A stretch of 64,000 bases of DNA from Cyanobacteria bacterium SZAS-4 (GTDB taxonomy: Bacteria > Cyanobacteriota > Vampirovibrionia > Obscuribacterales > Obscuribacteraceae). The notes beneath the pieces were generated by a model. It was not told the DNA's origin. It did no database searches and worked only from the letters and a program-made list of their open reading frames with translations. The stretch lies in contig JAFEAT010000014.1 in NCBI GenBank assembly GCA_018266255.1, positions 422,514 to 486,513 on the forward strand. Reading direction: 5' to 3'. Position 1 is the first letter of the stretch. Every line of letters starts with the position of its first letter. This document shows positions 53,206 to 62,977 of this stretch, one piece after another. A program made the translations under genes and the position numbers.

Positions 53206-53470
53206 GATCTAGGTGCCCTATGAATCTAACACGATCATAGACCCGTGCCAGTGACACCCGACGCGCATTAATCATTGTTTCACCTGTCACGCCTTCGCCC
53301 AGAAGCGCCTGAATCTCGTCCAGTCATGGATTAGTCTACGGTTTTCGTTATTCTGCTCCCCAAAGGATTTGCATCGGCTCTATTTCGACTTGTCACAACT
53401 CGATCACAACTAGATCACCACTCCGAAACAACTAATACCTAAATTAAAAGCAGGCGATTGCAGGAGCACA

Positions 53471-54100
53471 ATGAATATCCGTTTCGATCAAGCGATTCAA
53501 AAAATCGACCACGAGTTGAGCGCTAGCACGATGTTGGTCTCGGACGCGACCGTGGCACTGATGGCGGTTATTCGTGGAAGAACTGGGAGTAATTCGTCGA
53601 CATTTGCTGCGCGAGATACCTTTTATATGGAAGCCTCGGACGCGCTCAACAAAGAACTACTGGGATATGAAAATGTCGAGTGGGACTTGAGCACAGGATA
53701 TCGTCGTTGCCAGATCAGAGCGGCGAAAATGGTTGATACGAATTTGGAGTACATTCCAAATCCGCTCCCTGATTCTGCGTTTACTATGATGTGGGGCTCA
53801 CAGCAAGTCGAGGCATATCTTGCTGAAATTATGGATTTGTCTGTACTTAGATCAGGCAATCAAGAGCTTATAGAAAGAGAGGCGCGTCTTCTTGAGAGCA
53901 GAAATCCACTGTTCCACACTGAGACCGGAGTGGACGGTATCTGGGTTGTGTTTACAGGACCAGAGCTACTTCGACTTTACCTGCAACTGAAATCAGCTAT
54001 CATTGGCGTTTGCGAAGCAATGCGTGCGTACCAAAGAAATTCGGAATTTATCTCCCGTGAGGCGTCGTTTGCTTTTGCATCTGCGCCAGTGCAGCTGTAA
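53471..54100 (+). CDS. hypothetical protein
   Basis: A 209-residue soluble protein with AGGAG before the ATG. It is mostly helical, with a charged pattern (RRCQIRAAKMVD, LIEREARLLES) and a conserved-looking IWVVFTGPELLRLYLQL. No family recognised and no export signal. Its 3' end overlaps the convergent pta gene by 53 bp, so both stop regions share sequence. Confidence 0.55.
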   Translation: MNIRFDQAIQKIDHELSASTMLVSDATVALMAVIRGRTGSNSSTFAARDTFYMEASDALNKELLGYENVEWDLSTGYRRCQIRAAKMVDTNLEYIPNPLPDSAFTMMWGSQQVEAYLAEIMDLSVLRSGNQELIEREARLLESRNPLFHTETGVDGIWVVFTGPELLRLYLQLKSAIIGVCEAMRAYQRNSEFISREASFAFASAPVQL

Positions 54101-55046
54101 GTATTCCAACATTTGCAAAATCTTCGAACGAGCATCCACGAGAGACGTCGTTGATTGGATGATTTAGACCCTGAAGAATTGGTCCAGTTGCGGTTGCGCG
54201 ACCGAGACGTTCAGTAATTTTGTAGGCGATGTTTCCGCAATCTAGATTTGGGAAAATGAAAATGTTCGCGCCTAATTCAACGAAAGGACTATCGGGTGCT
54301 TTTTTCTTTGCCACATCTGGAAGTAGTGCCGCGTCGAATTGAACTTCGCCATCCATAACGGTGCCTGGGCAGAGTTCTCGGGTCAATCGAGTTGCCTCCT
54401 TGACCTTGTCTACGAGCGGACTTTTGGCGCTGTCTCTAGTCGAAAACGACAGGAATGCTATGCGCGGATCGTAGCCAAATGATTTGACAGTGTGCGCAGT
54501 GGCGTGAGCTATATCAGCAAGTGTTTCAGCATCTGGATCGATATTCACGGAGCAGTCAGCGAAGAAAAGTAATCGTTCTGGCCACTCGAGCACGAATAGC
54601 GAAGACGCTCTTCTGAAGCCTTTCTTGAGCTGAATGATTTCAAACGCTGGGATGAATGGTTTTGTTTCACTATTTAATCCCGACACCATTCCATCTGCTT
54701 TCCCCTTGCGCACCATCATCGCCCCGAAATAATGCGGTAATTGCATTTTTGGCAGTGCTTTTTCCGTCGTCATACCTTTGTGTTTGCGCAGCTCATAGTA
54801 CTGATTCGCGTAATCACTCAAGTCTTCGCTCGACTGCGGATCGATGATTTGGATGTGGCTCACATCTACGTCGAGTGATTGTGCCTTTTCTTTGATTGCT
54901 GACTCTTTGCCGAGCAAAATTGGAGAAGCGAAATTCTCGCGGTAGAGCAAGTCAGCGGCTCTGATTGCACGTTCTTCTGCACCTTCTGGATACACGATGC
55001 GCTCGCCGGAACCGCGCACTCGCGCTTTCATAGAGTCAAGAAACAT
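54048..55046 (-). CDS. pta: phosphate acetyltransferase
   Basis: A 332-residue enzyme of the short Pta class (no N-terminal DRTGG domain), which interconverts acetyl-CoA and acetyl-phosphate. Signatures include IVYPEGAEERAIRAADLL at the N-terminus, KADGMVSGLNSETKPF, and ANIFIFPNLDCGNIAYKI near residue 280. It supports acetate production or assimilation; an ackA partner is not in the window. Third gene of a minus-strand group, 11 bp after the TPR gene. Confidence 0.93.
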   Translation of the reverse strand: MFLDSMKARVRGSGERIVYPEGAEERAIRAADLLYRENFASPILLGKESAIKEKAQSLDVDVSHIQIIDPQSSEDLSDYANQYYELRKHKGMTTEKALPKMQLPHYFGAMMVRKGKADGMVSGLNSETKPFIPAFEIIQLKKGFRRASSLFVLEWPERLLFFADCSVNIDPDAETLADIAHATAHTVKSFGYDPRIAFLSFSTRDSAKSPLVDKVKEATRLTRELCPGTVMDGEVQFDAALLPDVAKKKAPDSPFVELGANIFIFPNLDCGNIAYKITERLGRATATGPILQGLNHPINDVSRGCSFEDFANVGILTAALAQMQKQTTPHGR

Positions 55047-55057
55047 TTTGCCTCAAA

Positions 55058-55726
55058 TCAATTCTTTCCGTCGTAGACATAATCCCAGCCGCTTCCTTTC
55101 AACTCTTTTTTGTCAGCTGGTTTTGCTGTAGAAATCGGCTGCGCTTGGGGCTTTGCACTTACTTTCTTGGCGGCGCCCGTTCCTGCAGAGTTCGCGGATC
55201 CCGGCGCTGCAGCTGGTGTGTTTGCCACCTTTGGTGGCGCCTGCATGCGCAGGATTTTATTGATGTCTAGTATGTCTTGCTGAATTGCGGCTTTATCTTT
55301 CGCCGGTGGATTGCACTTCAGCGCTCGCTGAAATGTGGCTACCGTTTCTTTCAACTTGTCTTGCTTTAAATAAACGTTGGCCAAATCGTTCCATGGCATC
55401 CAATCTTTATCGTTGAGCTGAATCGACTTCTTGTAAGCATCTTCGGCGTTTGTGTAGTCACCGACTTTTCTGTAGGCGACGCCGAGATTTGTGTAGAAAT
55501 CAGGATCGAATGTGTACTTACCGACTGCGACTTTGAAATCTTCCAGCGCTTGTTGGTACTGTTCCTTTTGTAAATAGCGATTGCCCCGATTGTAATAAGG
55601 CAATGCGTCACTCCACGCGTCTTCGTCACCTTTGCCTGGAAAGCCCTCGGCATGGGCGTCTTCGCTTATCGCCGGCAAGCTTAAGAGCACAAGCAATGCT
55701 AATTTGAAGACTGATGTTTTTCGCAT
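55058..55726 (-). CDS. exported TPR-repeat protein (222 aa)
   Basis: An N-terminal signal (FKLALLVLLSLPAISEDAHA) is followed by three TPR units (YNRGNRYLQKEQYQQALED, YTNLGVAYRKVGDYTNAEDA, WNDLANVYLKQDKLKETVA) and a Lys/Ala/Pro-rich tail. It should be periplasmic. It lies 4 bp after the upstream pilin-like gene and 11 bp before pta, so the three are one transcript. Confidence 0.8.
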   Translation of the reverse strand: MRKTSVFKLALLVLLSLPAISEDAHAEGFPGKGDEDAWSDALPYYNRGNRYLQKEQYQQALEDFKVAVGKYTFDPDFYTNLGVAYRKVGDYTNAEDAYKKSIQLNDKDWMPWNDLANVYLKQDKLKETVATFQRALKCNPPAKDKAAIQQDILDINKILRMQAPPKVANTPAAAPGSANSAGTGAAKKVSAKPQAQPISTAKPADKKELKGSGWDYVYDGKN

Positions 55727-55730
55727 GCAA

Positions 55731-56423
55731 CTATTTCCTGGTCATGATCAAATTTTGCCCGTCTTTATTGCGCATCAGTTTGCCGTCGGCGGCACCAGCT
55801 ATGATGGCATAGGTCGTGCCGTGGTTGACTGGGCAGTATACAATTTGCCCTTTCTGAAGAACCTCTTCTTCTGTCACTTCATCGACGTTATTGATGGGCT
55901 TGATGGCGAACCACTCTTGCTTCTTGGTGAATGGATTGAAGAATGGCGCAGTCGAATTTGATTTGTTGATTGTAATCATCGGGAAATAACCTTTGAACTC
56001 TTCATTCAAAACGATCGGATATTTTCCATGATGTTGCTTAGCAAATTTTTCTACCAGAGACTGCAGCATGATCATCTGCATGCGCACTGCTTCGTTGAGC
56101 GTGGTGGCATTATCGACTTTGGCGCCGCCAGCCGCTCCCTTTCGTCGCTTGATTTCGTTTTGCAACTCTTCAATTGCGCTGACGCGCACGTAATCATTTT
56201 TTTCGAGAGCACTGACTCTTGCTGCTTCGATTTCCTTTTCGAGTCCCGCATATTTGCCTGCAGAAACTTTTGCCTGCCACTCTTGCACGTCTTCGTTCTC
56301 CGCCTGTGCGGGTGGGGCGCCGCAAACGCAGACAGCGCCGCACACGTAGACGATTGTCAGCGTGGTCAACAGTTTTCTCAACAGGGCGGTCGGTAAAGTT
56401 CTCAAAACGCGCAACTCACGCAC
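55731..56423 (-). CDS. exported protein with a pseudopilin-like C-terminus
   Basis: A 230-residue protein with a signal or N-terminal helix (LLTTLTIVYVCGAVCVCG, Cys-rich). The rest has LVEKFAKQHHGKYP followed by NPFTKKQEWF and QIVYCPVNHGTTYAIIAGA, the order of motifs in type II/IV pseudopilin C-termini. The classical prepilin leader G/F-T-L-E motif is absent, so it is not a normal prepilin. First gene of the operon with the TPR and pta genes. Confidence 0.5.
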   Translation of the reverse strand: MRELRVLRTLPTALLRKLLTTLTIVYVCGAVCVCGAPPAQAENEDVQEWQAKVSAGKYAGLEKEIEAARVSALEKNDYVRVSAIEELQNEIKRRKGAAGGAKVDNATTLNEAVRMQMIMLQSLVEKFAKQHHGKYPIVLNEEFKGYFPMITINKSNSTAPFFNPFTKKQEWFAIKPINNVDEVTEEEVLQKGQIVYCPVNHGTTYAIIAGAADGKLMRNKDGQNLIMTRK

Positions 56424-56572
56424 AGTCTCTCAGGTTATCCAACAATCTATTATATATGCGTCTACTTGTCACGTGGCTACAGATGCAAATTAGGTAATGC
56501 GCCTAAATTTAAGCGCTGTTGCCACATATGCCGTCGACAATGTATCTTTCTTGCTGGCAGAGACAGGTAGCT

Positions 56573-57715
56573 ATGAGCCGTTCACGTAGAAATCGTAAGG
56601 ATAGACTTCGCCAGCAGTTGGCGTCTTACACTATCAACACAATTCCAGGTAGCGTCGAAGCTATGAAGGATGCACCACCGCCGGTGATAACCGTGGTGGC
56701 ATACAGTCCCACCGAACTTGTTGAAAAAGAAATCAAAAAGCCAAGCGAGATTGAGGCCTTTTTGAAAAAGTACCCGGTCACATGGGTGAACGTAGATGGG
56801 CTCGGAGATGCAGCCGTGATCATGGAAATTGGACACATGTTCAAGATCCACAACCTTGCACTGGAAGACGTGATGACTTTTCATCAACGTGCAAAAGTCG
56901 AAATGTATGACGATCAGTATTACATCGTCGGTCACATGTTGAAGTGGATTGACGACGAAATAAAAATCGAGCAGCTCAATATATTTCTAGGCAAGAACTT
57001 TGTCGTAACCTTTCAAGACGGTCCAATCGATTGCATGGACCCAGCCAGGGAGCGCATTCGCAAAGGAACCGGTAGATTGAGATCTTCGGGTCCAGATTAT
57101 TTGGCCTACTCATTGTTAGATACTGTCATCGACAGCTATTTCCCCATTCTGGAAAATTATGGAGATTCACTTGAAGATCTCGAAGAGCAGATCATTGAAA
57201 AGCCATCTCGTTCAGTCATCGGAAAAATTCACAAAATCAAGCGTGACCTGCTTATTCTGCGGCGTTCTATCTGGCCTTTGCGTGAAGCCGTCAACAGTTT
57301 ATTGCGCGATACACCAGACGCATTTAGCAAAGAAACTTTGATCCACCTGAGAGATTGCTACGACCATGCTGTGCAAATCCTAGATTTCATTGAAACTTAC
57401 AGAGAGCTGAGCGCCGATTTGCAAGACGTTTACCTCTCCAGCATCAGCAACCGTATGAATGAAGTGATGAAGGTTCTGACGATCATCACTACTTTGTGTG
57501 TGCCACCAACATTAGTGGCTGGAATTTATGGAATGAACTTCGACAACAATGTTTCTCCGTACAATATGCCAGAGCTGCGCTGGCATTACGGCTATCCATT
57601 TGCACTCGGCCTAATGGTCGTCATCGCCTTTTTCACCTTGGTTGTGATGTGGCTGCAGGGCTGGTTAGGCGAAAAACCGTTTCAATCAGACGCGCACGAC
57701 ACTCACGAAAAATAG
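56573..57715 (+). CDS. corA: CorA-family Mg2+/Co2+ channel
   Basis: A 380-residue protein from the ATG at 56573, which has AGGTAG nearby; the frame opens at 56519. The cytoplasmic alpha/beta funnel comes first (TWVNVDGLGDAAVIMEIG), a long stalk helix and two C-terminal transmembrane helices follow. The YGMN signature (about residue 320) forms the selectivity filter, and HYGYPFALGLMVVIAFFTLV is TM2. Homopentameric magnesium entry is expected. No M-box or other magnesium riboswitch is visible upstream. It is 3 bp before a DUF1643 gene. Confidence 0.93.
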   Translation: MSRSRRNRKDRLRQQLASYTINTIPGSVEAMKDAPPPVITVVAYSPTELVEKEIKKPSEIEAFLKKYPVTWVNVDGLGDAAVIMEIGHMFKIHNLALEDVMTFHQRAKVEMYDDQYYIVGHMLKWIDDEIKIEQLNIFLGKNFVVTFQDGPIDCMDPARERIRKGTGRLRSSGPDYLAYSLLDTVIDSYFPILENYGDSLEDLEEQIIEKPSRSVIGKIHKIKRDLLILRRSIWPLREAVNSLLRDTPDAFSKETLIHLRDCYDHAVQILDFIETYRELSADLQDVYLSSISNRMNEVMKVLTIITTLCVPPTLVAGIYGMNFDNNVSPYNMPELRWHYGYPFALGLMVVIAFFTLVVMWLQGWLGEKPFQSDAHDTHEK

Positions 57716-57718
57716 CTA

Positions 57719-58237
57719 ATGCAGACCTTGGATAGTGGTGCAATTTTCGATCGACCCAGGCGTTATCGCTACAAGCTGTGGCGCAAATGGAACGACCAAC
57801 TACCCAACGTTGTCTTTCTGATGCTCAATCCAAGCAAGGCTGACGCCGAGAAAAACGATCAAACAATCCGCACATGCATCGGCATGGCCACGAGGTTTGG
57901 ATTCGGTTCGCTGGAAGTAGTAAATCTCTTTGCGTTTTGCGCCACTTACCCTGAAGAGTTACGAGCGGCAAAAAATCCCGTTGGCAAATTGAACGATCGA
58001 TACATAATGGATGCGGTAAGCGAGGCTGAACAAGTCATTCTTGCCTGGGGCAATCACGGAGATATTCGTGGTCGCAGCGCCGAAGTTCTAGAAATGATTT
58101 CCGCACACGAGCACAAATTGGTTTGTCTCGGCACGACGAAAAGCGCTCATCCCCGGCACCCTCTTTATGTTCCAGCCAGCATAGCGTTGAAGCCGTATGC
58201 TAGTTGTGTTGAGGAACTGCGGACGCTTTGCCTTTAA
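57719..58237 (+). CDS. DUF1643-family protein
   Basis: A 172-residue soluble protein. VVFLMLNPSKADAEKNDQT at about 31-49 and the later RFGFGSLEVVNLFAFCATYP are the family signature, and VILAWGNHG and HPRHPLY close the domain. The family is widespread and uncharacterised. The start is 3 bp after the corA stop, suggesting translation coupling. The 3' end overlaps the convergent pyrG gene by 38 bp. Confidence 0.82.
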   Translation: MQTLDSGAIFDRPRRYRYKLWRKWNDQLPNVVFLMLNPSKADAEKNDQTIRTCIGMATRFGFGSLEVVNLFAFCATYPEELRAAKNPVGKLNDRYIMDAVSEAEQVILAWGNHGDIRGRSAEVLEMISAHEHKLVCLGTTKSAHPRHPLYVPASIALKPYASCVEELRTLCL

Positions 58238-59888
58238 CAACTTTGGCTTCGCCGTTTTCAGTCAGCGACGCCGGTGGTCCGTCTTTTTCGTGCTTCTTGA
58301 CCATTGCATCAACCAATCCAACAAACAACGGATGAGCCTTGTCTGGTCTGGATTTCAGTTCAGGATGGAACTGACAGGCGACAAAGTATGGGTGTTCAGG
58401 AAGTTCGATCATCTCGACCAATTTTTCATCAGGCGATAATCCAGAGAAAATCATTCCAGCCTTCGCTAATTTGTCGCGAAGTGAATTGTTTACTTCGTAG
58501 CGGTGACGATGCCGTTCGTGAATCAAATCTGAGCCGTAGACGCTGGCGGCTTTTGTGCCGGCTTTGAGATGGCATGGATATTTTCCAAGTCGCATCGTGC
58601 CACCCTTATTGGTGACATTATGCTGATCCGGCATCAAGTCGATAACTGGGAATTTGCTTGCTGGATCGAACTCAGTTGAATTTGCGTTGCTCATGTTTGC
58701 CACGTTGCGAGCAAATTCGATTACAGCTGTCTGCATACCGAGGCACAGTCCCAGATATGGAATGTTGTGTTCTCGAGCATATTGACCAGCGAGAATCTTG
58801 CCTTCGATACCGCGATCACCAAATCCACCAGGCACCAGAATTCCGTCGACACCTAATAGGTATTCTTTGGCACCGTGCTTTTCCACATCTTCGGAGAGAA
58901 CCCATTTGATGTTTACCGATGCTCCGAGCTTGGCTCCAGCGTGTTTGAGTGATTCAACTACCGAAATATATGCGTCAGACAACATCACATATTTACCGAC
59001 AATTGCAACATTGACTGTCTTCGTCGGACGTTTGACGCGGTCGACAAGTTCTTTCCACGCCACCAAGTCTGGCGGATTGTTCTGCAGGTGAACACGCTCC
59101 AGCACTCGATCTGCAAGACCTTCCTGTTCCATCAACAATGGCACTTCATACAAATGCTGAACATCTCTGCACTGAATAACTGCATTCAAGTCGACGTCTG
59201 TGAACAGTGACAATTTATCTTTGATCGCTGGTGGAATGTTGCGCTCGGTTCTGCAAACCAGGATGTCTGGCTGAATCCCGCGTGCTCTCAACGTTTCCAC
59301 GCTGTGTTGAGTGGGCTTCGTTTTTAGTTCGTCTGTCGTGCGCAAGCTCGGAATCATCGTGACGTGGATATAGCAGACATTGTCACGACCGATATCTTTT
59401 CTCATCTGACGAATTGCTTCGAGGAAGATCAAGCTCTCGATGTCGCCCACCGTGCCGCCCACTTCAACAATCACCACTTCCGCTAATGATGTGCTTGCAG
59501 CTTTGCGCAGAAAGTTTTTGATTTCGTTCGATACATGCGGAATCATCTGGACTGTGCCGCCCAGGTAGTCGCCACGTCGTTCCTTTTCCAATACGCTTTT
59601 ATAAATGTATCCGGCAGTGACGTTGTTCATTCGACTCAGGTCGACATCGATGAATCGCTCGTAGTGCCCCAGGTCCAGATCTGTCTCTGCGCCATCCTCA
59701 GTCACGAACACTTCGCCATGCTGGTAGGGGCTCATCGTTCCAGGATCAACGTTTAAGTATGGGTCTAGCTTGACAATTGTCGTCGAGATATTTCTCGCTC
59801 TGAGCAACCGCCCCAGGGAGGCAGCGATGATGCCCTTCCCCAATGAAGAGACGACCCCACCGGTAACAAATACATACCTGGTGTTCAT
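58200..59888 (-). CDS. pyrG: CTP synthase
   Basis: A 562-residue enzyme that makes CTP from UTP, ATP and glutamine. The N-terminal amidoligase starts TRYVFVTGGVVSSLGKG (P loop) and continues DPYLNVDPGTMSPYQHGEV. The C-terminal class I glutaminase has the nucleophile in LGLCLGMQ at about 380 and the FHPE near 519 of the catalytic triad. A longer tail (about 530-562) is Lys/Ala-rich. It is the second gene after gatC on the minus strand, 187 bp away, so separate promoters are likely. Confidence 0.96.
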   Translation of the reverse strand: MNTRYVFVTGGVVSSLGKGIIAASLGRLLRARNISTTIVKLDPYLNVDPGTMSPYQHGEVFVTEDGAETDLDLGHYERFIDVDLSRMNNVTAGYIYKSVLEKERRGDYLGGTVQMIPHVSNEIKNFLRKAASTSLAEVVIVEVGGTVGDIESLIFLEAIRQMRKDIGRDNVCYIHVTMIPSLRTTDELKTKPTQHSVETLRARGIQPDILVCRTERNIPPAIKDKLSLFTDVDLNAVIQCRDVQHLYEVPLLMEQEGLADRVLERVHLQNNPPDLVAWKELVDRVKRPTKTVNVAIVGKYVMLSDAYISVVESLKHAGAKLGASVNIKWVLSEDVEKHGAKEYLLGVDGILVPGGFGDRGIEGKILAGQYAREHNIPYLGLCLGMQTAVIEFARNVANMSNANSTEFDPASKFPVIDLMPDQHNVTNKGGTMRLGKYPCHLKAGTKAASVYGSDLIHERHRHRYEVNNSLRDKLAKAGMIFSGLSPDEKLVEMIELPEHPYFVACQFHPELKSRPDKAHPLFVGLVDAMVKKHEKDGPPASLTENGEAKVVKGKASAVPQHN

Positions 59889-60075
59889 ATTGCCTCCTGT
59901 CTTGTTGATCCAATAGTTAGCCGGGCAGCTTTCATGCTCGAGCTGTCATAGGATTACTATACAGCTAATTTCGCGAAGATCGGGCATCCGTCAAGTATCA
60001 ACAGCGTCTAAGGATCGCCGTTGGCATCGATAAGCTTGCGTTAGTCTTGCGTCAGTCTGAATATCGATCGAGTAT

Positions 60076-60360
60076 TTAGTCGCCGATCTTGGGCACGCGG
60101 AAGAATGCGTCATCCCGGTCTGGCGCGGACTTTAAAAGAATTTCGTGTCCGGGCGGAGTCTCCACTTCATCTTCTCTCATTACATTTGTGACGGAGAGGG
60201 CGTGGGACATCGGTTCCACTCCAGTTGTATCAATTGCATTTAATTCTGCAAAGAAATCGATGATTTTCCCAAGTTGCTCTGTATAAAGCTTCTTCTCATC
60301 CGCTGAAAGCCTGAGGCGGGCTAGTTTCGCGACATGCTCGACATCTTCGACCGTTATCAT
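60076..60360 (-). CDS. gatC: aspartyl/glutamyl-tRNA amidotransferase subunit C
   Basis: A 94-residue protein that stabilises the GatCAB amidotransferase. The N-terminal EDVEHVAKLARLRLS and the LSADEKKLYTEQLGKIIDFF helix plus the C-terminal FFRVPKIGD are the GatC pattern. GatCAB converts Glu-tRNA-Gln to Gln-tRNA-Gln or Asp-tRNA-Asn to Asn-tRNA-Asn. With glnS also in this window, its main task here may be Asn-tRNA formation. gatA and gatB are not in the window. Confidence 0.93.
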   Translation of the reverse strand: MITVEDVEHVAKLARLRLSADEKKLYTEQLGKIIDFFAELNAIDTTGVEPMSHALSVTNVMREDEVETPPGHEILLKSAPDRDDAFFRVPKIGD

Positions 60361-60515
60361 CTGGTTATTCTCTTGCTATTGCTGTTCGGCAAGGATTAGT
60401 ATTGCACGTATGCTTTAGATGTAGCATGGATGTAATGCCAGGAGCGCCTGAGCGGCAAGCGCGCGGCATAATCGTCAAAACTGCTACGCAGTGCGGATTT
60501 GGAGACCTATAAAAC

Positions 60516-61562
60516 TTGTTCGCACATTATGCTCTTTTAGCTTTGGCGCTGGTGCTGATTGTTGCAGCAGCTGAAATGTTTACGAATGGAATCGAATGGC
60601 TCGGACAGCGGCTTGGTCTGAGCGAGGGCGTCGTCGGCAGCCTACTTGCTGCGGTCGGAACTGCGCTGCCTGAGACACTTATCCCCATCGTGGCTGTGTT
60701 CTGGTTCGGTGGAAAGCACGGAGCTGACGTCGGAATCGGTGCCATCGCGGGTGCGCCATTCATGCTCAGCACGCTCACGCTCTCCCTTTGCGGACTTTCT
60801 ATGTTTGTCTTTTCGCGTACCGGGCGCCGAAAGCAAGAGATGAAGATAAATAACGGATTGCTCACTCGCGATCTCTGTTTCTTTATCGTCGCTTACAGCC
60901 TCGCTCTGGGTGCCTCGTTCATGTCGCCCGACCGCACGCTGCGTTTGTGCGTCGCCGCAGGAATTTTTCTCATCTATCCCTTCTACGTTTATTTGACGAT
61001 CAAGGGCGAATCTGAGATGGGCGATGAGCCCGAAGAGTTATATCTGGCAAAAGTGTTCAAGCTCGACTCCAAGCGCCTCGTTCTAATTGTTCCGCAGATT
61101 TTGCTTTCGTTGGTTGGTATCGTTGGCGGTGCATCGCTATTTGTCGATCACATTGAAACGATTGCGAAGGGAATTGGATTCTCCGCATTGTTCCTCTCAT
61201 TGATTGTTTCGCCGATTGCGACGGAATTGCCCGAAAAAATCAATTCAATTATTTGGGCTCGCAGCGGAAAAGACACGCTCGCACTTGCGAATATAACCGG
61301 TGCACTTGTGTTCCAAGCCTGCTTCCCAGTTGCTTTTGGTGTCGCCTTTACCTCTTGGAACTTAGATCAGAAAACGATCGCGTCAGGAATCGTCGCGATA
61401 TTTTCGGCCATGATTTATTTGCGGCTTATAACAACAAACCGGCTCAAACCAGTACATTTGATGTGCGGAGCGTTCGCTTATTTCTGCGTCATCGGCGTGA
61501 TCATCGCTACTGATACTGTCGACCCGATGCCGATTTCGTCGATCAAGCAACTTTCTCTTTAA
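60516..61562 (+). CDS. sodium/calcium exchanger-family transporter (CaCA)
   Basis: A 348-residue inner-membrane protein of ten helices, starting with TTG (GGAG 11 bp upstream). The two alpha-repeats are visible: GSLLAAVGTALPETLIPIV near 42-60 and IVSPIATELPEKINSI at about 230, each holding an acidic residue of the ion site. It resembles the YrbG/CaCA-type Na+/Ca2+ or cation exchangers. The second repeat has SPIATELPEK where typical members have GTSLPE or GTSAPE. Substrate not certain; monocistronic. Confidence 0.88.
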   Translation: MFAHYALLALALVLIVAAAEMFTNGIEWLGQRLGLSEGVVGSLLAAVGTALPETLIPIVAVFWFGGKHGADVGIGAIAGAPFMLSTLTLSLCGLSMFVFSRTGRRKQEMKINNGLLTRDLCFFIVAYSLALGASFMSPDRTLRLCVAAGIFLIYPFYVYLTIKGESEMGDEPEELYLAKVFKLDSKRLVLIVPQILLSLVGIVGGASLFVDHIETIAKGIGFSALFLSLIVSPIATELPEKINSIIWARSGKDTLALANITGALVFQACFPVAFGVAFTSWNLDQKTIASGIVAIFSAMIYLRLITTNRLKPVHLMCGAFAYFCVIGVIIATDTVDPMPISSIKQLSL

Positions 61563-61566
61563 GGAT

Positions 61567-62940
61567 TCAAACTTCTCGCTGCGTATTAGTGAACTCTTTG
61601 TCTTCCGCTATCGCCGCTTTCTCTTTTTCTCGTTCTTCAGCGATTGCAGCTTTTGCCTTTTCGTCAGAAATCGCTGCTTTCTGAGCCTTTTCTTCAGCCG
61701 ATTTCAGTTTCTTTTCTTCCAACTTGATCAGCGCTGCTTCCTTGATTTCCTGAGCTTCTAGGTCTTGCAATCCAGAAATCTGCTCTGCCATTTTTTCGTT
61801 GGTGACTTCGTTTTTTGTGTGAGCCCATTCTGCTTTTGCTTCAGCTTGATCATCTAGTGGACCAGCCATTGTGGGACGGCGGTCTAGTGGATTGCCTTTG
61901 AATTTAGCGACGAGCCAGGCGAGGAAACCGCCGTGCTGTTTCGGCTCTTCATGCTCGCCCTGAGGGGTTGGGTAAGAGGAGTCGAGGATTAGCTTTACCG
62001 ACGCTGCGACGGGAATCGCGATCAACATCCCCAGCGCGCCAGCCATGTGTTCACCCACTAATACCGCGAAGATAACAGCCAGTGGATGTAACTCGACAGC
62101 GTGCCCGATCACCTTCGGAACCACCACGTAATCCTCAATCTGCCGCGCTAAAAACAGTGCCGCAGGAATACCTAGAGAGATGATGTCGAAGTGAAGTTGG
62201 GTACAGCCAACGATCGTGGCCAAGCCAATCCCCAATAGTGGTCCAAGTACGGGGATGATCTCCATGACGCCGCAGAAGATACCAATCAAAAGGGCGAATT
62301 TTATTCCAAAGAAGAAGAGAATTCCATACGAAACGAACGACATGATCACAATCAAAATCAACTGTCCGCTCACATATTTGCTCAGCATGACGTTCATGCG
62401 AGACGACAGATCGACTACCGCTGCCCGGCGCTCTTCAGGCACGAAGCGCAAGAAGAATTTACCGACGCGTGAACTGTCCGTTATGAAATAAATCGACGAG
62501 ACCATACAAACTAAAATTGCCAGAAGGCTCTTTGAGATCACTCCGCCGAAGTGCATGATTTCAGCTGGCCGCCCAGCATTTTCGAGGCTGGTCATAACGT
62601 CAGACGTTACTTTTGGCACGTCGAAAGTGAGCGGGGTTTGCGTCGAAATTTGATTGAGAACGCTTCCGATCATCTCTTCGCGCTGATCGAAGATATCCTT
62701 GAATTCTGTCGCTAGCTGCGGTCCAAAGAAAACCAGCAATCCGATCAAAGTGAACAGAGTGCCGAGATAAATAATGCCTACCGCCATCGGTGGCTTGATC
62801 CAACTTACTCGTCGGCAGAGCCAATCGACCAGCGGAAAGAGCAGATAAGCGATGATGCCGCCGACGATGAACGGCGGAAATACTTCCCGTACGTGATAGA
62901 CGAAGATCAGGAACAGTAATAGGAAGAACCACTTTATCAT
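61567..62940 (-). CDS. AI-2E/PerM-family permease with charged C-terminal tail
   Basis: A 457-residue membrane protein with about eight helices in the first 330 residues. The family pattern is clear: FIVGGIIAYLLFPLVDWL, LVFFGPQLATEF, and FALLIGIFCGVMEIIPVLGP. Residues about 390-457 are an unusual Glu/Lys/Ala-rich helical tail (KKLKSAEEKAQKAAISDEKA). The exporter family includes putative autoinducer-2 transporters, but function is not proven. It follows the dehydrogenase gene at 37 bp in the same orientation. Confidence 0.85.
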   Translation of the reverse strand: MIKWFFLLLFLIFVYHVREVFPPFIVGGIIAYLLFPLVDWLCRRVSWIKPPMAVGIIYLGTLFTLIGLLVFFGPQLATEFKDIFDQREEMIGSVLNQISTQTPLTFDVPKVTSDVMTSLENAGRPAEIMHFGGVISKSLLAILVCMVSSIYFITDSSRVGKFFLRFVPEERRAAVVDLSSRMNVMLSKYVSGQLILIVIMSFVSYGILFFFGIKFALLIGIFCGVMEIIPVLGPLLGIGLATIVGCTQLHFDIISLGIPAALFLARQIEDYVVVPKVIGHAVELHPLAVIFAVLVGEHMAGALGMLIAIPVAASVKLILDSSYPTPQGEHEEPKQHGGFLAWLVAKFKGNPLDRRPTMAGPLDDQAEAKAEWAHTKNEVTNEKMAEQISGLQDLEAQEIKEAALIKLEEKKLKSAEEKAQKAAISDEKAKAAIAEEREKEKAAIAEDKEFTNTQREV

Positions 62941-62977
62941 TGCATTCCCTTTCTCAACCGTCCCGGTCAGTCACGTT

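Noticed and set aside
56424..56572. Magnesium riboswitch before corA
   Set aside because: No M-box or other known structured element can be read in this short leader.
60361..60515. yybP-ykoY-type manganese riboswitch before the cation exchanger
   Set aside because: The conserved core sequence of that class is absent; only the GGAG ribosome-binding site before TTG is clear.
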